A stretch of 11,519 bases of DNA from Spirochaetaceae bacterium (GCA_031279965.1 JAITHM010000103.1:1-11519); one strand, 5' to 3'; shown: positions 1 to 6,811, numbered from the stretch's first letter. The notes: a model not told the origin generated them from the letters alone. Translations and numbers: made by a program.

Positions 1-165
1 CTCCTTACCGATCTTGAGATGAAGCTGATGTGGGTGCTGCGGAAGTTTATCAATTCTATGGAAGATGTCGAAATTATCGAGATGCTGCTTGACAGAATGA
101 AGAAAAGCAAGAATAATGAGGCGTTCCTCAAGTCGATGAACACGGGAACGGCCGGCCTTGATTAG
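1..165 (+). CDS. rho: Transcription termination factor Rho, C-terminal end (partial)
   Basis: The window opens inside this gene; only the last 54 codons are present, read in frame from base 1 to the TAG at 163-165. The translated tail has the pattern of the Rho C-terminus: a T-D-L-E-M-K-L stretch, the VLRKFINSM segment, then LLDRMKKSKNNEAFLKSMN, closely matching the family's usual LLDRMKKTKTNxEFLxSMN. Rho is a hexameric RNA-dependent ATPase that ends untranslated transcripts; the catalytic core lies upstream of the window. The identification is supported by rpmE immediately downstream, a gene order common in bacteria. A short extra tail (TGTAGLD) follows the conserved part. Confidence 0.9.
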   Translation, partial: LLTDLEMKLMWVLRKFINSMEDVEIIEMLLDRMKKSKNNEAFLKSMNTGTAGLD

Positions 166-204
166 GGCGTTGCCTTGGGCCGGCAAAAGAAAGACGAGGT
201 ATTT

Positions 205-411
205 ATGAAACAGGGCATACATCCTAACTACGAGACAACAACAATCACCTGCGCGTGCGGTCAGTCCTTTGAAACACGTTCGACGGCAAAAGACATCAAG
301 GTTGAGATTTGTTCAGCCTGCCATCCGTTTTTTACCGGCAAGCAGAAGCTTGTTGATACCGCCGGACGTATTGAACGCTTCCGCAAGAAATACAACATAA
401 AAGAAGCGTAA
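205..411 (+). CDS. rpmE: 50S ribosomal protein L31, zinc-binding type
   Basis: The product is a 68-residue L31 of normal length, starting MKQGIHPNYE as in the family. Four cysteines at residues 16, 18, 36 and 39 (CAC and CSAC) form the zinc-binding set of the C+ type of L31. The segment after them, HPFFTGKQKLVDTAGRIERF, is highly characteristic. L31 bridges the large and small ribosomal subunits. The ATG at 205 is chosen because AGACGAGG sits just upstream; an in-frame TTG at 175 would add ten atypical residues and has no better ribosome site. It follows rho by 39 nt and is probably cotranscribed with it. The C+ form is the one replaced by a C- paralogue under zinc starvation in many bacteria; no paralogue lies in this window. 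Confidence 0.95.
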   Translation: MKQGIHPNYETTTITCACGQSFETRSTAKDIKVEICSACHPFFTGKQKLVDTAGRIERFRKKYNIKEA

Positions 412-432
412 TATTACGGCAGGAATGGCGGC

Positions 433-1329
433 ATGTTAGCAAGCCTTAAACTCTTCGGAATTGGTATTATTATGGGAATTGCCAATGTGATTCCTGGCGT
501 TTCCGGGGGAACTATTGCTGTTGTTTTTAATGTTTACGACCGTTTGCTTGCGGTAATAACCCCTCAGATACGCAAGATTCTTGCACAGTGGAAATTTTTG
601 CTGCCACTAGGCTTTGGCATTGTCGTGGGCGTTCTCTTTTTCGCAAAGCTTGTATCGTTCCTTTTTATTAATCATCCTGCCCCAACACGCTGTTTTTTTA
701 TCGGGATTATTGTGGGAAGCTTACCGGTAATTTACCGGAAATTGTGCCCTGCCCCTGCGCGATTTCCCCGTTTTTCTGCGCTGGCATGTGCGGTTGTAAC
801 ACTTGGAGTGATGATTGTGATGGTGCTCGTTAAGCCTGTAGAAGATGCTGCGCTGACAAATACGATGACCGTGCCGTTTTTTTTCTTCCTTATGGTTGCA
901 GGCATCCTTTCTGCCGTGGCAATGATCATACCTGGGATATCAGGCTCTTTTTTATTGCTTGCGCTTGGTTTGTATCAAACGATTATTGGTGCCGCCGGTT
1001 CGCTTGTGGACGCTGCTTTTGCCATCCTGCGCAAACATTTGAATACAGAAGACATTGCCGGAGTACTGGCACCACCGCTGATGACGCTGCTCCCCGTGGT
1101 GATTGGTGTTGTTATTGGGCTTTTTTGCGGTGCGGCGCTGGTTCGTTTCCTGCTCTGCCATATTCCACGCCAGACCTACGGCGCGATATTCGGTCTTGTC
1201 GCTGGTTCAATCGCCGTTATAGCGCCTGGCGGCATGAACAGCGCAACTTCCATCGTACTTTCACTGGTAAGCCTTTTTGCCGGTGCGGCGTTTTCGTTCC
1301 TTTTTGCCAGAACAGGCATACAGGAATAG
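433..1329 (+). CDS. DUF368 membrane protein, putative undecaprenyl-phosphate translocase (PopT family)
   Basis: This 298-residue polytopic membrane protein has the DUF368 hallmark near its N-terminus: GIANVIPGVSGGTIA at about residues 15-29, with a second copy (MIIPGISGSFLLLALGLY) at about 164-181. Each half also carries a later glycine-rich segment, GIIVGSLPVI at 91-100 and GLVAGSIAVI at 254-263, so the protein looks like two related halves. About eight to ten hydrophobic segments can be picked out. DUF368 proteins have been implicated in returning undecaprenyl phosphate, the lipid carrier of peptidoglycan and surface polysaccharides, across the inner membrane. The start has AGGA and GGCGGC about 5-12 nt upstream. 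It sits 21 nt after rpmE and 2 nt before the thioesterase, so cotranscription is likely. Family assignment is firm; function rests on homologues. Confidence 0.9.
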   Translation: MLASLKLFGIGIIMGIANVIPGVSGGTIAVVFNVYDRLLAVITPQIRKILAQWKFLLPLGFGIVVGVLFFAKLVSFLFINHPAPTRCFFIGIIVGSLPVIYRKLCPAPARFPRFSALACAVVTLGVMIVMVLVKPVEDAALTNTMTVPFFFFLMVAGILSAVAMIIPGISGSFLLLALGLYQTIIGAAGSLVDAAFAILRKHLNTEDIAGVLAPPLMTLLPVVIGVVIGLFCGAALVRFLLCHIPRQTYGAIFGLVAGSIAVIAPGGMNSATSIVLSLVSLFAGAAFSFLFARTGIQE

Positions 1330-1331
1330 CA

Positions 1332-2102
1332 ATGGATGTGCTTATAGAAAAAATCCCCATTGGTTTTACCGGTGTTGACCCTTCTGGCGCGCTTACTCTT
1401 TTTAGCATCTTTGACTATTTCCAAAAAGCAGCGATACGCCATGCAGAAGAACTTGGCGTAGGCCGCGTAAAGATGGCGCAGCAAAACCAGGTTTGGATAC
1501 TTTCCCGTATGACTGTGCTGGTTGAGCGGCGCCCCCTCCTTGACGAAGAACTTACGCTGCACACCTGGCCATGTGGGTTTGAAAAGCTCTTTGCCGTGCG
1601 TGACTATGTTTTCAGCGCCGCCGGTAAGAGAATTGTGCGGAGCAGATCATTTTGGCTGCTTGTTGATATTGAAAAACGCCGCCCGCTCCGCCCCCAGGAA
1701 CTTGCCATTCAGCTGCCTTGCATCGAAGACAATGCTTTTGCAGAATCACCCCGCGCACTTGTGTCCCATAACGATCTTGCATTTGTCGGTGAACGCACTG
1801 CCAATTATTCTGATATTGATTTTAACGCCCATGTTAACAATGCCCGCTACATTCAATGGATTCAGGATTTTGTTGATGCAGACAAACTAATGAATGCCGG
1901 CAAACTGCGCCTTGATATTAACTATCTAAGCGAGATAAAAATCGCCGAAACGATCAGCTTTCTGATGGCGGTGCTTTCGGGCGAAAGTCCATCTGACAAC
2001 ATCGTCTGGCCGCTTCTGTATGCGCTTGAAGGACGCAAACGTTCTGACGGACAGGCGGCGTTTCGCGCTGAATTACGCATGACCAACAAGGATCCGGTAT
2101 GA
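1332..2102 (+). CDS. Acyl-ACP thioesterase (FatA/FatB-type, double hotdog)
   Basis: The product is 256 residues, the usual size for bacterial members of the acyl-ACP thioesterase family (PF01643), which hydrolyse acyl-ACP to free fatty acid and ACP in the cytoplasm. The N-terminal hotdog begins with IPIGFTGVDPSGALTLFSIFDYF, and the alpha-helical FQKAAIRHAEELG follows. The second hotdog carries the active-site block SDIDFNAHVNNARYIQW: Asp163, Asn165 and His167 correspond to the catalytic D-x-N-x-H, with Glu201 in NYLSEIKIAE at the third catalytic position (Cys or Glu in plant enzymes). The ATG at 1332 is chosen because it aligns with family N-termini and has CAGGA 7 nt upstream; the upstream extension of the frame lies inside the DUF368 gene. 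Its TGA overlaps the ATG of the permease gene (ATGA), implying coupled translation. Chain-length preference cannot be read from sequence. Confidence 0.88.
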   Translation: MDVLIEKIPIGFTGVDPSGALTLFSIFDYFQKAAIRHAEELGVGRVKMAQQNQVWILSRMTVLVERRPLLDEELTLHTWPCGFEKLFAVRDYVFSAAGKRIVRSRSFWLLVDIEKRRPLRPQELAIQLPCIEDNAFAESPRALVSHNDLAFVGERTANYSDIDFNAHVNNARYIQWIQDFVDADKLMNAGKLRLDINYLSEIKIAETISFLMAVLSGESPSDNIVWPLLYALEGRKRSDGQAAFRAELRMTNKDPV

Positions 2103-3184
2103 CCGCGTATGTTATTCGAAGATTGCTCCTTATCATTCCAACACTGTGGGCAATTATTACCATTAACTTTTTTATCGTACACATTGCGCCGGGTGGCCCT
2201 GTTGATCAGGCAATTGCCGAAATGCAAGGCTTGGGCAATGAAGCAATCACTCGTTTTTCTGGCAGTAATGACGCCGGCGGACAGACATTTCAGAGTGAAA
2301 AAACATCGGCCTATCGCGGTGCGCAGGGGCTTGATCCAGAAGTAATTGCTGAAATTGAAAAACGTTTTGGGTTTGACAAGCCGCTTGGAAGCCGCTATCT
2401 TGATATGCTTAAAAATTATCTGATCTTTAATTTTGGTGATAGTCTTTTTCGCGGACAATCGGTGCTGGGGCTTCTTGCAGAACGCATTCCTGTTTCAGTC
2501 TCACTTGGCCTGTGGAGCACGCTGATCATCTATCTTGTATCAATTCCACTGGGGATACGCAAGGCAGTTAAAAATGGGAGCCGCTTTGATGCGTGGACAA
2601 GTACGCTTATTATAGTAGGACACGCTATTCCTTCGTTTCTTTTTGCCGTTTTGATGATTGTGCTTTTTGCCGGCGGCAGTTTTCTGAAAATTTTTCCACT
2701 CCGCGGCCTTTTTTCAGTTGACAGCGCGAATTTAAGCCTGGGCATGAAGATCCTTGATTACTTTTGGCATTTGGTTCTGCCTGTTACCTCAATCACCATC
2801 GGTGGTTTTGCGGCACTTACCATGCTTACCAAAAATTCATTCCTTGCAGAGATCCACAAACAATACGTACTTACCGCGTGTGCCAAAGGTCTTACTGAAA
2901 AAGCTATTCTGATAAAGCATGTATTTCGTAATGCCATGCTGATTGTCGTAGCCGGATTTCCCGCAGCGTTCATCTCGATGTTTTTTACCGGATCACTGCT
3001 GATTGAAGTTGTATTTTCGCTGGAAGGATTAGGCCTGCTTGGTTACGAGGCGGTTATGCAGCGTGATTATCCGGTAATTTTTGCCACGCTCTATATATTT
3101 ACGCTCGCCGGACTTGTCCTTAATTTGGTAAGCGATCTTATCTACACGCTGATTGACCCACGTATTGACTTTGAAACACGCTGA
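2099..3184 (+). CDS. yejB: Peptide ABC transporter permease, YejB-like
   Basis: The 361-residue product begins with RRLLLIIPTLWAIITINFF, the membrane helix typical of DppB/OppB/YejB permeases, followed by HIAPGGPVDQAIAE. The region 150-200 (LGIRKAVKNGSRFD, AIPSFLFA, FPLRGL) and the C-terminus (DPRIDFE) match enterobacterial YejB as recalled, and the length is nearly the same (about 364). The BPD_transp_1 cytoplasmic EAA loop, which contacts the ATPase, lies at about 251-280 (QYVLTACAKGLTEKAILIKHV). YejABEF imports peptides, including microcin C in Escherichia coli. AAGGA about 6 nt upstream and the ATGA overlap with the thioesterase gene fix the start. The usual partners yejA (binding protein), yejE (permease) and yejF (ATPase) are not adjacent: a thioesterase lies upstream and tRNAs on the other strand lie downstream. 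Confidence 0.9.
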   Translation: MTAYVIRRLLLIIPTLWAIITINFFIVHIAPGGPVDQAIAEMQGLGNEAITRFSGSNDAGGQTFQSEKTSAYRGAQGLDPEVIAEIEKRFGFDKPLGSRYLDMLKNYLIFNFGDSLFRGQSVLGLLAERIPVSVSLGLWSTLIIYLVSIPLGIRKAVKNGSRFDAWTSTLIIVGHAIPSFLFAVLMIVLFAGGSFLKIFPLRGLFSVDSANLSLGMKILDYFWHLVLPVTSITIGGFAALTMLTKNSFLAEIHKQYVLTACAKGLTEKAILIKHVFRNAMLIVVAGFPAAFISMFFTGSLLIEVVFSLEGLGLLGYEAVMQRDYPVIFATLYIFTLAGLVLNLVSDLIYTLIDPRIDFETR

Positions 3185-3198
3185 ACAGAGGATTCTTG

Positions 3199-3280
3199 TG
3201 CGAGAGAAGGGAGTTGAACCCTTATACCTTGCGGCACCAGATCCTAAGTCTGGCGTGTCTACCAATTTCACCACTCTCGC
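3199..3280 (-). tRNA. tRNA-Leu (anticodon UAG)
   Basis: On the minus strand this 82-nt gene folds into a class II tRNA. It has a 7-bp acceptor stem (GCGAGAG/CTCTCGC), a D arm with loop AAATTGGTAGA, and an anticodon arm CCAGA-CTTAGGA-TCTGG, giving anticodon TAG. The 13-nt variable arm (TGCCGCAAGGTAT) is typical of leucine tRNAs, and the T arm is AAGGG-TTCAACT-CCCTT. The discriminator is A, the leucine identity base. The CCA tail is not encoded (the next bases are CAA), so a CCA-adding enzyme is needed. It reads CUA and probably other CUN codons. It lies 8 nt downstream of tRNA-Gly in the direction of transcription, so the two are likely processed from one transcript. Confidence 0.96.
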
Positions 3281-3288
3281 ATTATGCA

Positions 3289-3360
3289 AGCGGGAAACGG
3301 GAGTCGGACCCGCGACATCCACCTTGGCAAGGTGGCGCTCTACCACTGAGCTATTCCCGC
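3289..3360 (-). tRNA. tRNA-Gly (anticodon GCC)
   Basis: On the minus strand this 72-nt gene folds into a complete cloverleaf: acceptor GCGGGAA/TTCCCGC, D arm GCTC-AGTGGTA-GAGC, anticodon arm CCACC-TTGCCAA-GGTGG (anticodon GCC, reading GGC and GGU) and variable loop ATGTC. The discriminator is U, as usual for bacterial tRNA-Gly, and CCA is not encoded. The T arm is GCGGG-TCCGACT-CCCGT. Its loop has C where the nearly universal U55 (pseudouridine) should be, and its outermost pair is G-U. All other parts are regular, so this looks like a functional gene with an unusual T loop. It is the first gene of the two-tRNA unit and has its own promoter. Confidence 0.96.
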
Positions 3361-3369
3361 ATTTCTTCT

Positions 3370-3398
3370 ACTTTACGTGCTCTGGCATCCGCCGTCAA
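3370..3398 (-). promoter_or_regulatory. Sigma-70-type promoter for the tRNA-Gly/tRNA-Leu unit
   Basis: Reading the minus strand, TTGACG (3398-3393) is followed after exactly 17 bases by TAAAGT (3375-3370). Transcription would start a few bases before the mature tRNA-Gly 5' end at 3360. The -35 matches consensus at 5 of 6 bases and the -10 at 4 of 6, with ideal spacing. No other promoter-like pair fits better in this short intergenic region. Confidence 0.75.
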
Positions 3399-3438
3399 GC
3401 ATCAACAGGGTACGTGCTCAAATAGAGGGTGCGGCAAC

Positions 3439-3468
3439 TTGCGGCGGATGGAGGAGTCGTTTTATACT
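3439..3468 (+). promoter_or_regulatory. Candidate promoter for the pgeF-argS-trpC unit
   Basis: TTGCGG (3439-3444) and TATACT (3463-3468) are separated by 18 bases. The -10 is strong (5 of 6), the -35 weak (3 of 6). The expected start of transcription, about seven bases past the -10, falls at 3475, which is the A of an in-frame ATG of the pgeF gene. The promoter overlaps the alternative upstream start at 3448. Confidence 0.45.
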
Positions 3469-3474
3469 AGCGTT

Positions 3475-4278
3475 ATGGCTTGTATTGAAGCGCGCAAGGG
3501 GCCAATTCCTGCTGCCACATATATGCGCTTTTCGTTTTTGTTTAACGGCAGGGAACTTGATGATGTCCCCTGTGCGCTTTCCCTGCACCGCGCAGGCTCA
3601 ATGGCGGTTACCGACACGGCGCTTAACGCGGAACGCAACGCTCTTTTGTTACAGCTGGATCTTACACCGCAGGCGTTTTTCGCGTGCCGCCAGACACATT
3701 CCCGTGTAGTTCAGTGTCCAGATCCTGACGGTAGGCGGCAGCTTTATGATGCCGATGGGCTTGCGGGCCGCGCTCCGGCATTGCTTTCCGTTACTGTAGC
3801 TGATTGCCTTCCCGTCTTCCTTTATGATACTGTTCATCATGTATATGCGGTATGCCATTCAGGCTGGAAGGGGACAGGCATTGCCATCAATGCGCTGTCC
3901 GTAATGAACAAACAATACGGCACCCGTCCACGTGATGTTGCGGCACTTTTGGGGCCATGCCTTCAACGATGTTGTTTTCGTGTTGATAAAGAACGGGCAA
4001 TGATTTATCAGAACGAGTTTGGCTGTCTTGGCGGGGAGTATCCTGTGGGAAAACCTGTTTACGAACTATGTAATGAGCAGGGCGAACAGGAATACTATCT
4101 TGATATGCAGGCGGCGAATATCAAACTTCTTGTTGATTCCGGCGTAATGAATATCGTATACCACACAAATTGTACATATATGAGTGACAATCTTGGTTCA
4201 TTTCGGCGTGAAGGAACGCATTTTACCAAAATGATGGCGCTTATAGGAGGCATTTATGGGGGAAGACCCAATGGATGA
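3475..4278 (+). CDS. pgeF: Laccase-domain (YfiH/PgeF/LACC1) protein, probable peptidoglycan editing factor
   Basis: This multicopper-oxidase-fold protein has 267 residues from this start. The three zinc ligands of the family are all visible: His75 in CRQTHSRVV, Cys111 in VADCLPVFL and His128 in VCHSGWKGT. The family motifs ALSLHRAGSM, ALLGPCLQRCCFRV and HFTKMMALIG are also present. The E. coli homologue removes L-Ser wrongly added to UDP-MurNAc; related proteins have been reported to have purine-nucleoside phosphorylase/adenosine deaminase activity, so this role is an inference. The start is uncertain. An in-frame ATG at 3448 adds nine residues, but neither start has a Shine-Dalgarno sequence, and a good -10 (3463-3468) favours 3475. 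The gene's 3' end overlaps argS by 23 nt and contains the argS ribosome-binding site. Confidence 0.85.
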   Translation: MACIEARKGPIPAATYMRFSFLFNGRELDDVPCALSLHRAGSMAVTDTALNAERNALLLQLDLTPQAFFACRQTHSRVVQCPDPDGRRQLYDADGLAGRAPALLSVTVADCLPVFLYDTVHHVYAVCHSGWKGTGIAINALSVMNKQYGTRPRDVAALLGPCLQRCCFRVDKERAMIYQNEFGCLGGEYPVGKPVYELCNEQGEQEYYLDMQAANIKLLVDSGVMNIVYHTNCTYMSDNLGSFRREGTHFTKMMALIGGIYGGRPNG

Positions 4279-6007
4279 CAAACTTTTTTGGAAAGACGCC
4301 GTTTACGCAGCGCTTGCCGGACTTGCAGCAGAGATGGCGGAACAACCGGTCATCAATAAAGATGCGGTTATTGCCGAGATCCCTCCCGATCCCCAAATGG
4401 GTGATTTGGGGTTCCCGATGTTTCCTTTTGCAAAAATCTTCCGCAAAGCCCCTCCGGCGATTGCCACTCTTGTTGCCGGAAAACTTGCCGCCGGCGCGGC
4501 ATCTTCGTTGGGGCCTTATGTAAATATCCGCTTTGACCGGGCGGCAGTGGCACGGCGTGTTCTTGATGCGGTGCTCAACAGCCCAGATAACTTTTGTACT
4601 GCTGATGCGCTTAAAGGAAGCCGTGTTATGGTGGAGTTTTCTAGCCCAAATACCAATAAACCGCTCCATTTGGGGCATTTACGCAACGATGCGCTGGGAG
4701 AAAGTATAGCGCGTATTCTTGCTGCGGCAGGCGCGGAAGTGCGCAAAGTGTGCATCATTAATGACCGCGGGATCCATATTTGTAAGTCGATGCTTGCCTA
4801 CAAAGAGTGCGGAAACAGCGCTACACCGGAGAGCGCCAGAGTAAAAAGTGACCGTTTTGTCGGTGATTATTACGTGCGATTTACTAAGTTATCACAGGAA
4901 GACAGCGGTGCGGAAGAACGTGCTCAGGAACTTCTGCGTAAATGGGAAGCCGGCGATGAAGAAACTGTCACATTGTGGAAAAAGATGAACGACTGGACCG
5001 TGCGAGGCATGAAAGAAACGTATGTGCGTACGGGTATTTCGTTTGATCAGTATTATTTTGAAAGTGAAACCTACCGCAAGGGCAAGGATGAAGTATTAAA
5101 AGGATTGGAACAGGGGCTCTGGACACGCGAAGAAGACGGTTCGGTTCAGGCTGATTTGACGGCGGACGGTCTTGACAAGAAAGTGCTGCTGCGAAAAGAC
5201 GGAACATCGCTTTATATAACACAGGATTTTGGAACAGCAATACTACGGCATCATGACTGGCCGTTTGACAGACTTGTTTATGTTGTTGGCAGTGAACAGC
5301 GCTATCATTTTCAGGTACTCTTTCTGCTGCTTGACAAGATGGGTTTTGAATGGGCGCGCAATCTGTATCATCTTTCGTATGGTATGGTGAATTTGCCGGA
5401 AGGAAGAATGAAAAGCCGGGAAGGTACTGTTGTTGATGCTGACGATCTTATCAATGAACTACGCGACATGGCGCTTGAAGAAATACGCGGCAAAGAGCGG
5501 GAAGAGATCGTTGGCGATGCGATGGAAACCGCGGAAAAGATTGCCCTTGGTGCGCTTCACTATTATCTTTTGCAGATAACACCAGAACGGGATATGCTGT
5601 TTAATCCCCAGGAATCATTGTCGTTTACTGGAAACACCGGGCCCTACCTGCAGTATATGGGAGCGCGTATCTCGTCAATCCTTCGCCGTGATGAAGCAGC
5701 TGCCGCGCGTACCGTCCCTCTGAATGCCGCGCTGCTTGGCAGTGATGAAGAATGGGAGCTTATCAAAATGATTTCGCAGTATCCTCAGGCTGTGGAAAGC
5801 GCGGCACGGGAAATGAACCCTTCGCTGATAACGGCATGGCTCTATGAACTTTCGAAAAATTTCAGCCGTTTCTATCATGCCGCACCGGTGTTGACTGCAC
5901 CCAATCCAGAGCTTGCTCGCGCCAGACTTGCCCTCTGCGAAGCGGTACTTGCTGTGTTGCGCCGGGCACTTAACCTGGTTTGTATTCCATTTCTGGAAAG
6001 CATGTAA
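4256..6007 (+). CDS. argS: Arginyl-tRNA synthetase
   Basis: The 583-residue class I synthetase charges tRNA-Arg. The order of domains fits ArgRS. An N-terminal Add-1 domain (about 8-120) is followed by the HIGH motif as HLGH at 138-141 within SSPNTNKPLHLGHLRND. The catalytic core contains VGSEQRYHF. The KMSKS-equivalent region is GRMKSREGTVV (383-393). The C-terminal helical DALR anticodon-binding domain is introduced by FTGNTGPYLQYMGARI. Length is typical (550-600). The ATG at 4256 is preceded by a perfect AGGAGG at 4245-4250, spaced 5 nt; a second in-frame ATG at 4271 (MDDKLFW) is possible but has a worse site. It overlaps pgeF by 23 nt and is followed by trpC after 15 nt. Confidence 0.96.
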   Translation: MGEDPMDDKLFWKDAVYAALAGLAAEMAEQPVINKDAVIAEIPPDPQMGDLGFPMFPFAKIFRKAPPAIATLVAGKLAAGAASSLGPYVNIRFDRAAVARRVLDAVLNSPDNFCTADALKGSRVMVEFSSPNTNKPLHLGHLRNDALGESIARILAAAGAEVRKVCIINDRGIHICKSMLAYKECGNSATPESARVKSDRFVGDYYVRFTKLSQEDSGAEERAQELLRKWEAGDEETVTLWKKMNDWTVRGMKETYVRTGISFDQYYFESETYRKGKDEVLKGLEQGLWTREEDGSVQADLTADGLDKKVLLRKDGTSLYITQDFGTAILRHHDWPFDRLVYVVGSEQRYHFQVLFLLLDKMGFEWARNLYHLSYGMVNLPEGRMKSREGTVVDADDLINELRDMALEEIRGKEREEIVGDAMETAEKIALGALHYYLLQITPERDMLFNPQESLSFTGNTGPYLQYMGARISSILRRDEAAAARTVPLNAALLGSDEEWELIKMISQYPQAVESAAREMNPSLITAWLYELSKNFSRFYHAAPVLTAPNPELARARLALCEAVLAVLRRALNLVCIPFLESM

Positions 6008-6022
6008 GGAAAGGACGAATTT

Positions 6023-6811
6023 ATGATACTTGATGTCATAGTCAAAGCAAGCCATCTGCGGGTTGAACAGGCTCTGCGTGAGGTTCCCCGTGAAATTATG
6101 CAGGAAAAAGCTAGAACGGCAGCTCAACCAGCCGCCATGCGAAGCTTCCATGATGCGCTTGCACTGCCGGGCATCTCATTTATCTGTGAAATTAAGCGGG
6201 CTTCACCGTCAAAGGGCATCATTGTTAAGGATTTCCCCTACCGTACGATTGCCCGCGAATATACGGCGGCAGGCGCGGCGGCACTTTCGGTACTCACTGA
6301 GCCTGAATTTTTTCTGGGATCTGCCGCGTATTTGCATGAAATTGCCTTTGAAAACACGCTTCCGGTGCTTCGTAAAGATTTCATTGTTGATGATTATCAG
6401 ATTTATGAGGCAAAAACGTTGGGAGCATCAGCGGTGCTTTTAATCTGTGCGCTGCTTGATGCCGCAAAATTACGCGCGTATCTTGAGTGTGCGCACGCAT
6501 TGGGTTTAGATGCGCTGGTCGAAGCGCACGATGAGTATGAAGTGCAGCAGGCGCGTGATGCCGGAGCACGCATCATCGGGGTAAACAACCGTGATTTACA
6601 GACTTTTACCGTCGATCTGCGGCTCAGTGAACGCTTGCGTATGCTGGTGCCGGATGATACGCTCTTTGTTGCGGAAAGCGGCATTTCGACGGTGGAAGAT
6701 GTCCGGCGGCTTGCCGATGCGAACATTGACGCGCTGCTCATCGGTGAAGCAATGATGCGGGCAGCGGACAAAAGCGCATATCTTGCACGGTTGCGGGGAG
6801 ACTTAGTATGA
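6023..6811 (+). CDS. trpC: Indole-3-glycerol-phosphate synthase
   Basis: This 262-residue TIM-barrel enzyme converts CdRP (1-(2-carboxyphenylamino)-1-deoxyribulose 5-phosphate) to indole-3-glycerol phosphate, the fourth step of tryptophan synthesis. The active-site set is intact: Glu56 and Lys58 in CEIKRASPSKG, the catalytic acid Lys118 in LRKDFIVDDYQ, Glu167 in LVEAHDEYE, Asn188 in GVNNRDLQTF, and Glu/Ser in VAESGIST. Phosphate-binding glycines occur in the C-terminal DALLIGEAMMR. It is a single-domain enzyme without a TrpF fusion. AAGGA lies about 9 nt before the ATG. The TGA overlaps the start of the next gene by ATGA. No other trp gene is present within the window, which is unusual; the other enzymes are either elsewhere or absent. 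Confidence 0.95.
   Translation: MILDVIVKASHLRVEQALREVPREIMQEKARTAAQPAAMRSFHDALALPGISFICEIKRASPSKGIIVKDFPYRTIAREYTAAGAAALSVLTEPEFFLGSAAYLHEIAFENTLPVLRKDFIVDDYQIYEAKTLGASAVLLICALLDAAKLRAYLECAHALGLDALVEAHDEYEVQQARDAGARIIGVNNRDLQTFTVDLRLSERLRMLVPDDTLFVAESGISTVEDVRRLADANIDALLIGEAMMRAADKSAYLARLRGDLV

Noticed and set aside
1125..1331. Extension of the thioesterase frame upstream
   Set aside because: It overlaps the conserved C-terminus of the DUF368 protein in another frame and adds a non-homologous sequence; the ATG at 1332 fits the family.
1922..2458. Long open frame on the minus strand across the thioesterase-yejB junction
   Set aside because: It is antisense to two well-supported genes, its product looks low-information and basic, and it has no ribosome site.
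3196..3447. Extension of the pgeF frame upstream through the tRNA genes
   Set aside because: The region is occupied by two tRNAs and their promoter on the other strand; the family's N-terminus aligns with a start near 3448-3475.
5675..6151. Minus-strand open frame across the argS-trpC junction
   Set aside because: It lies antisense to conserved coding sequence of both genes and resembles no known protein.
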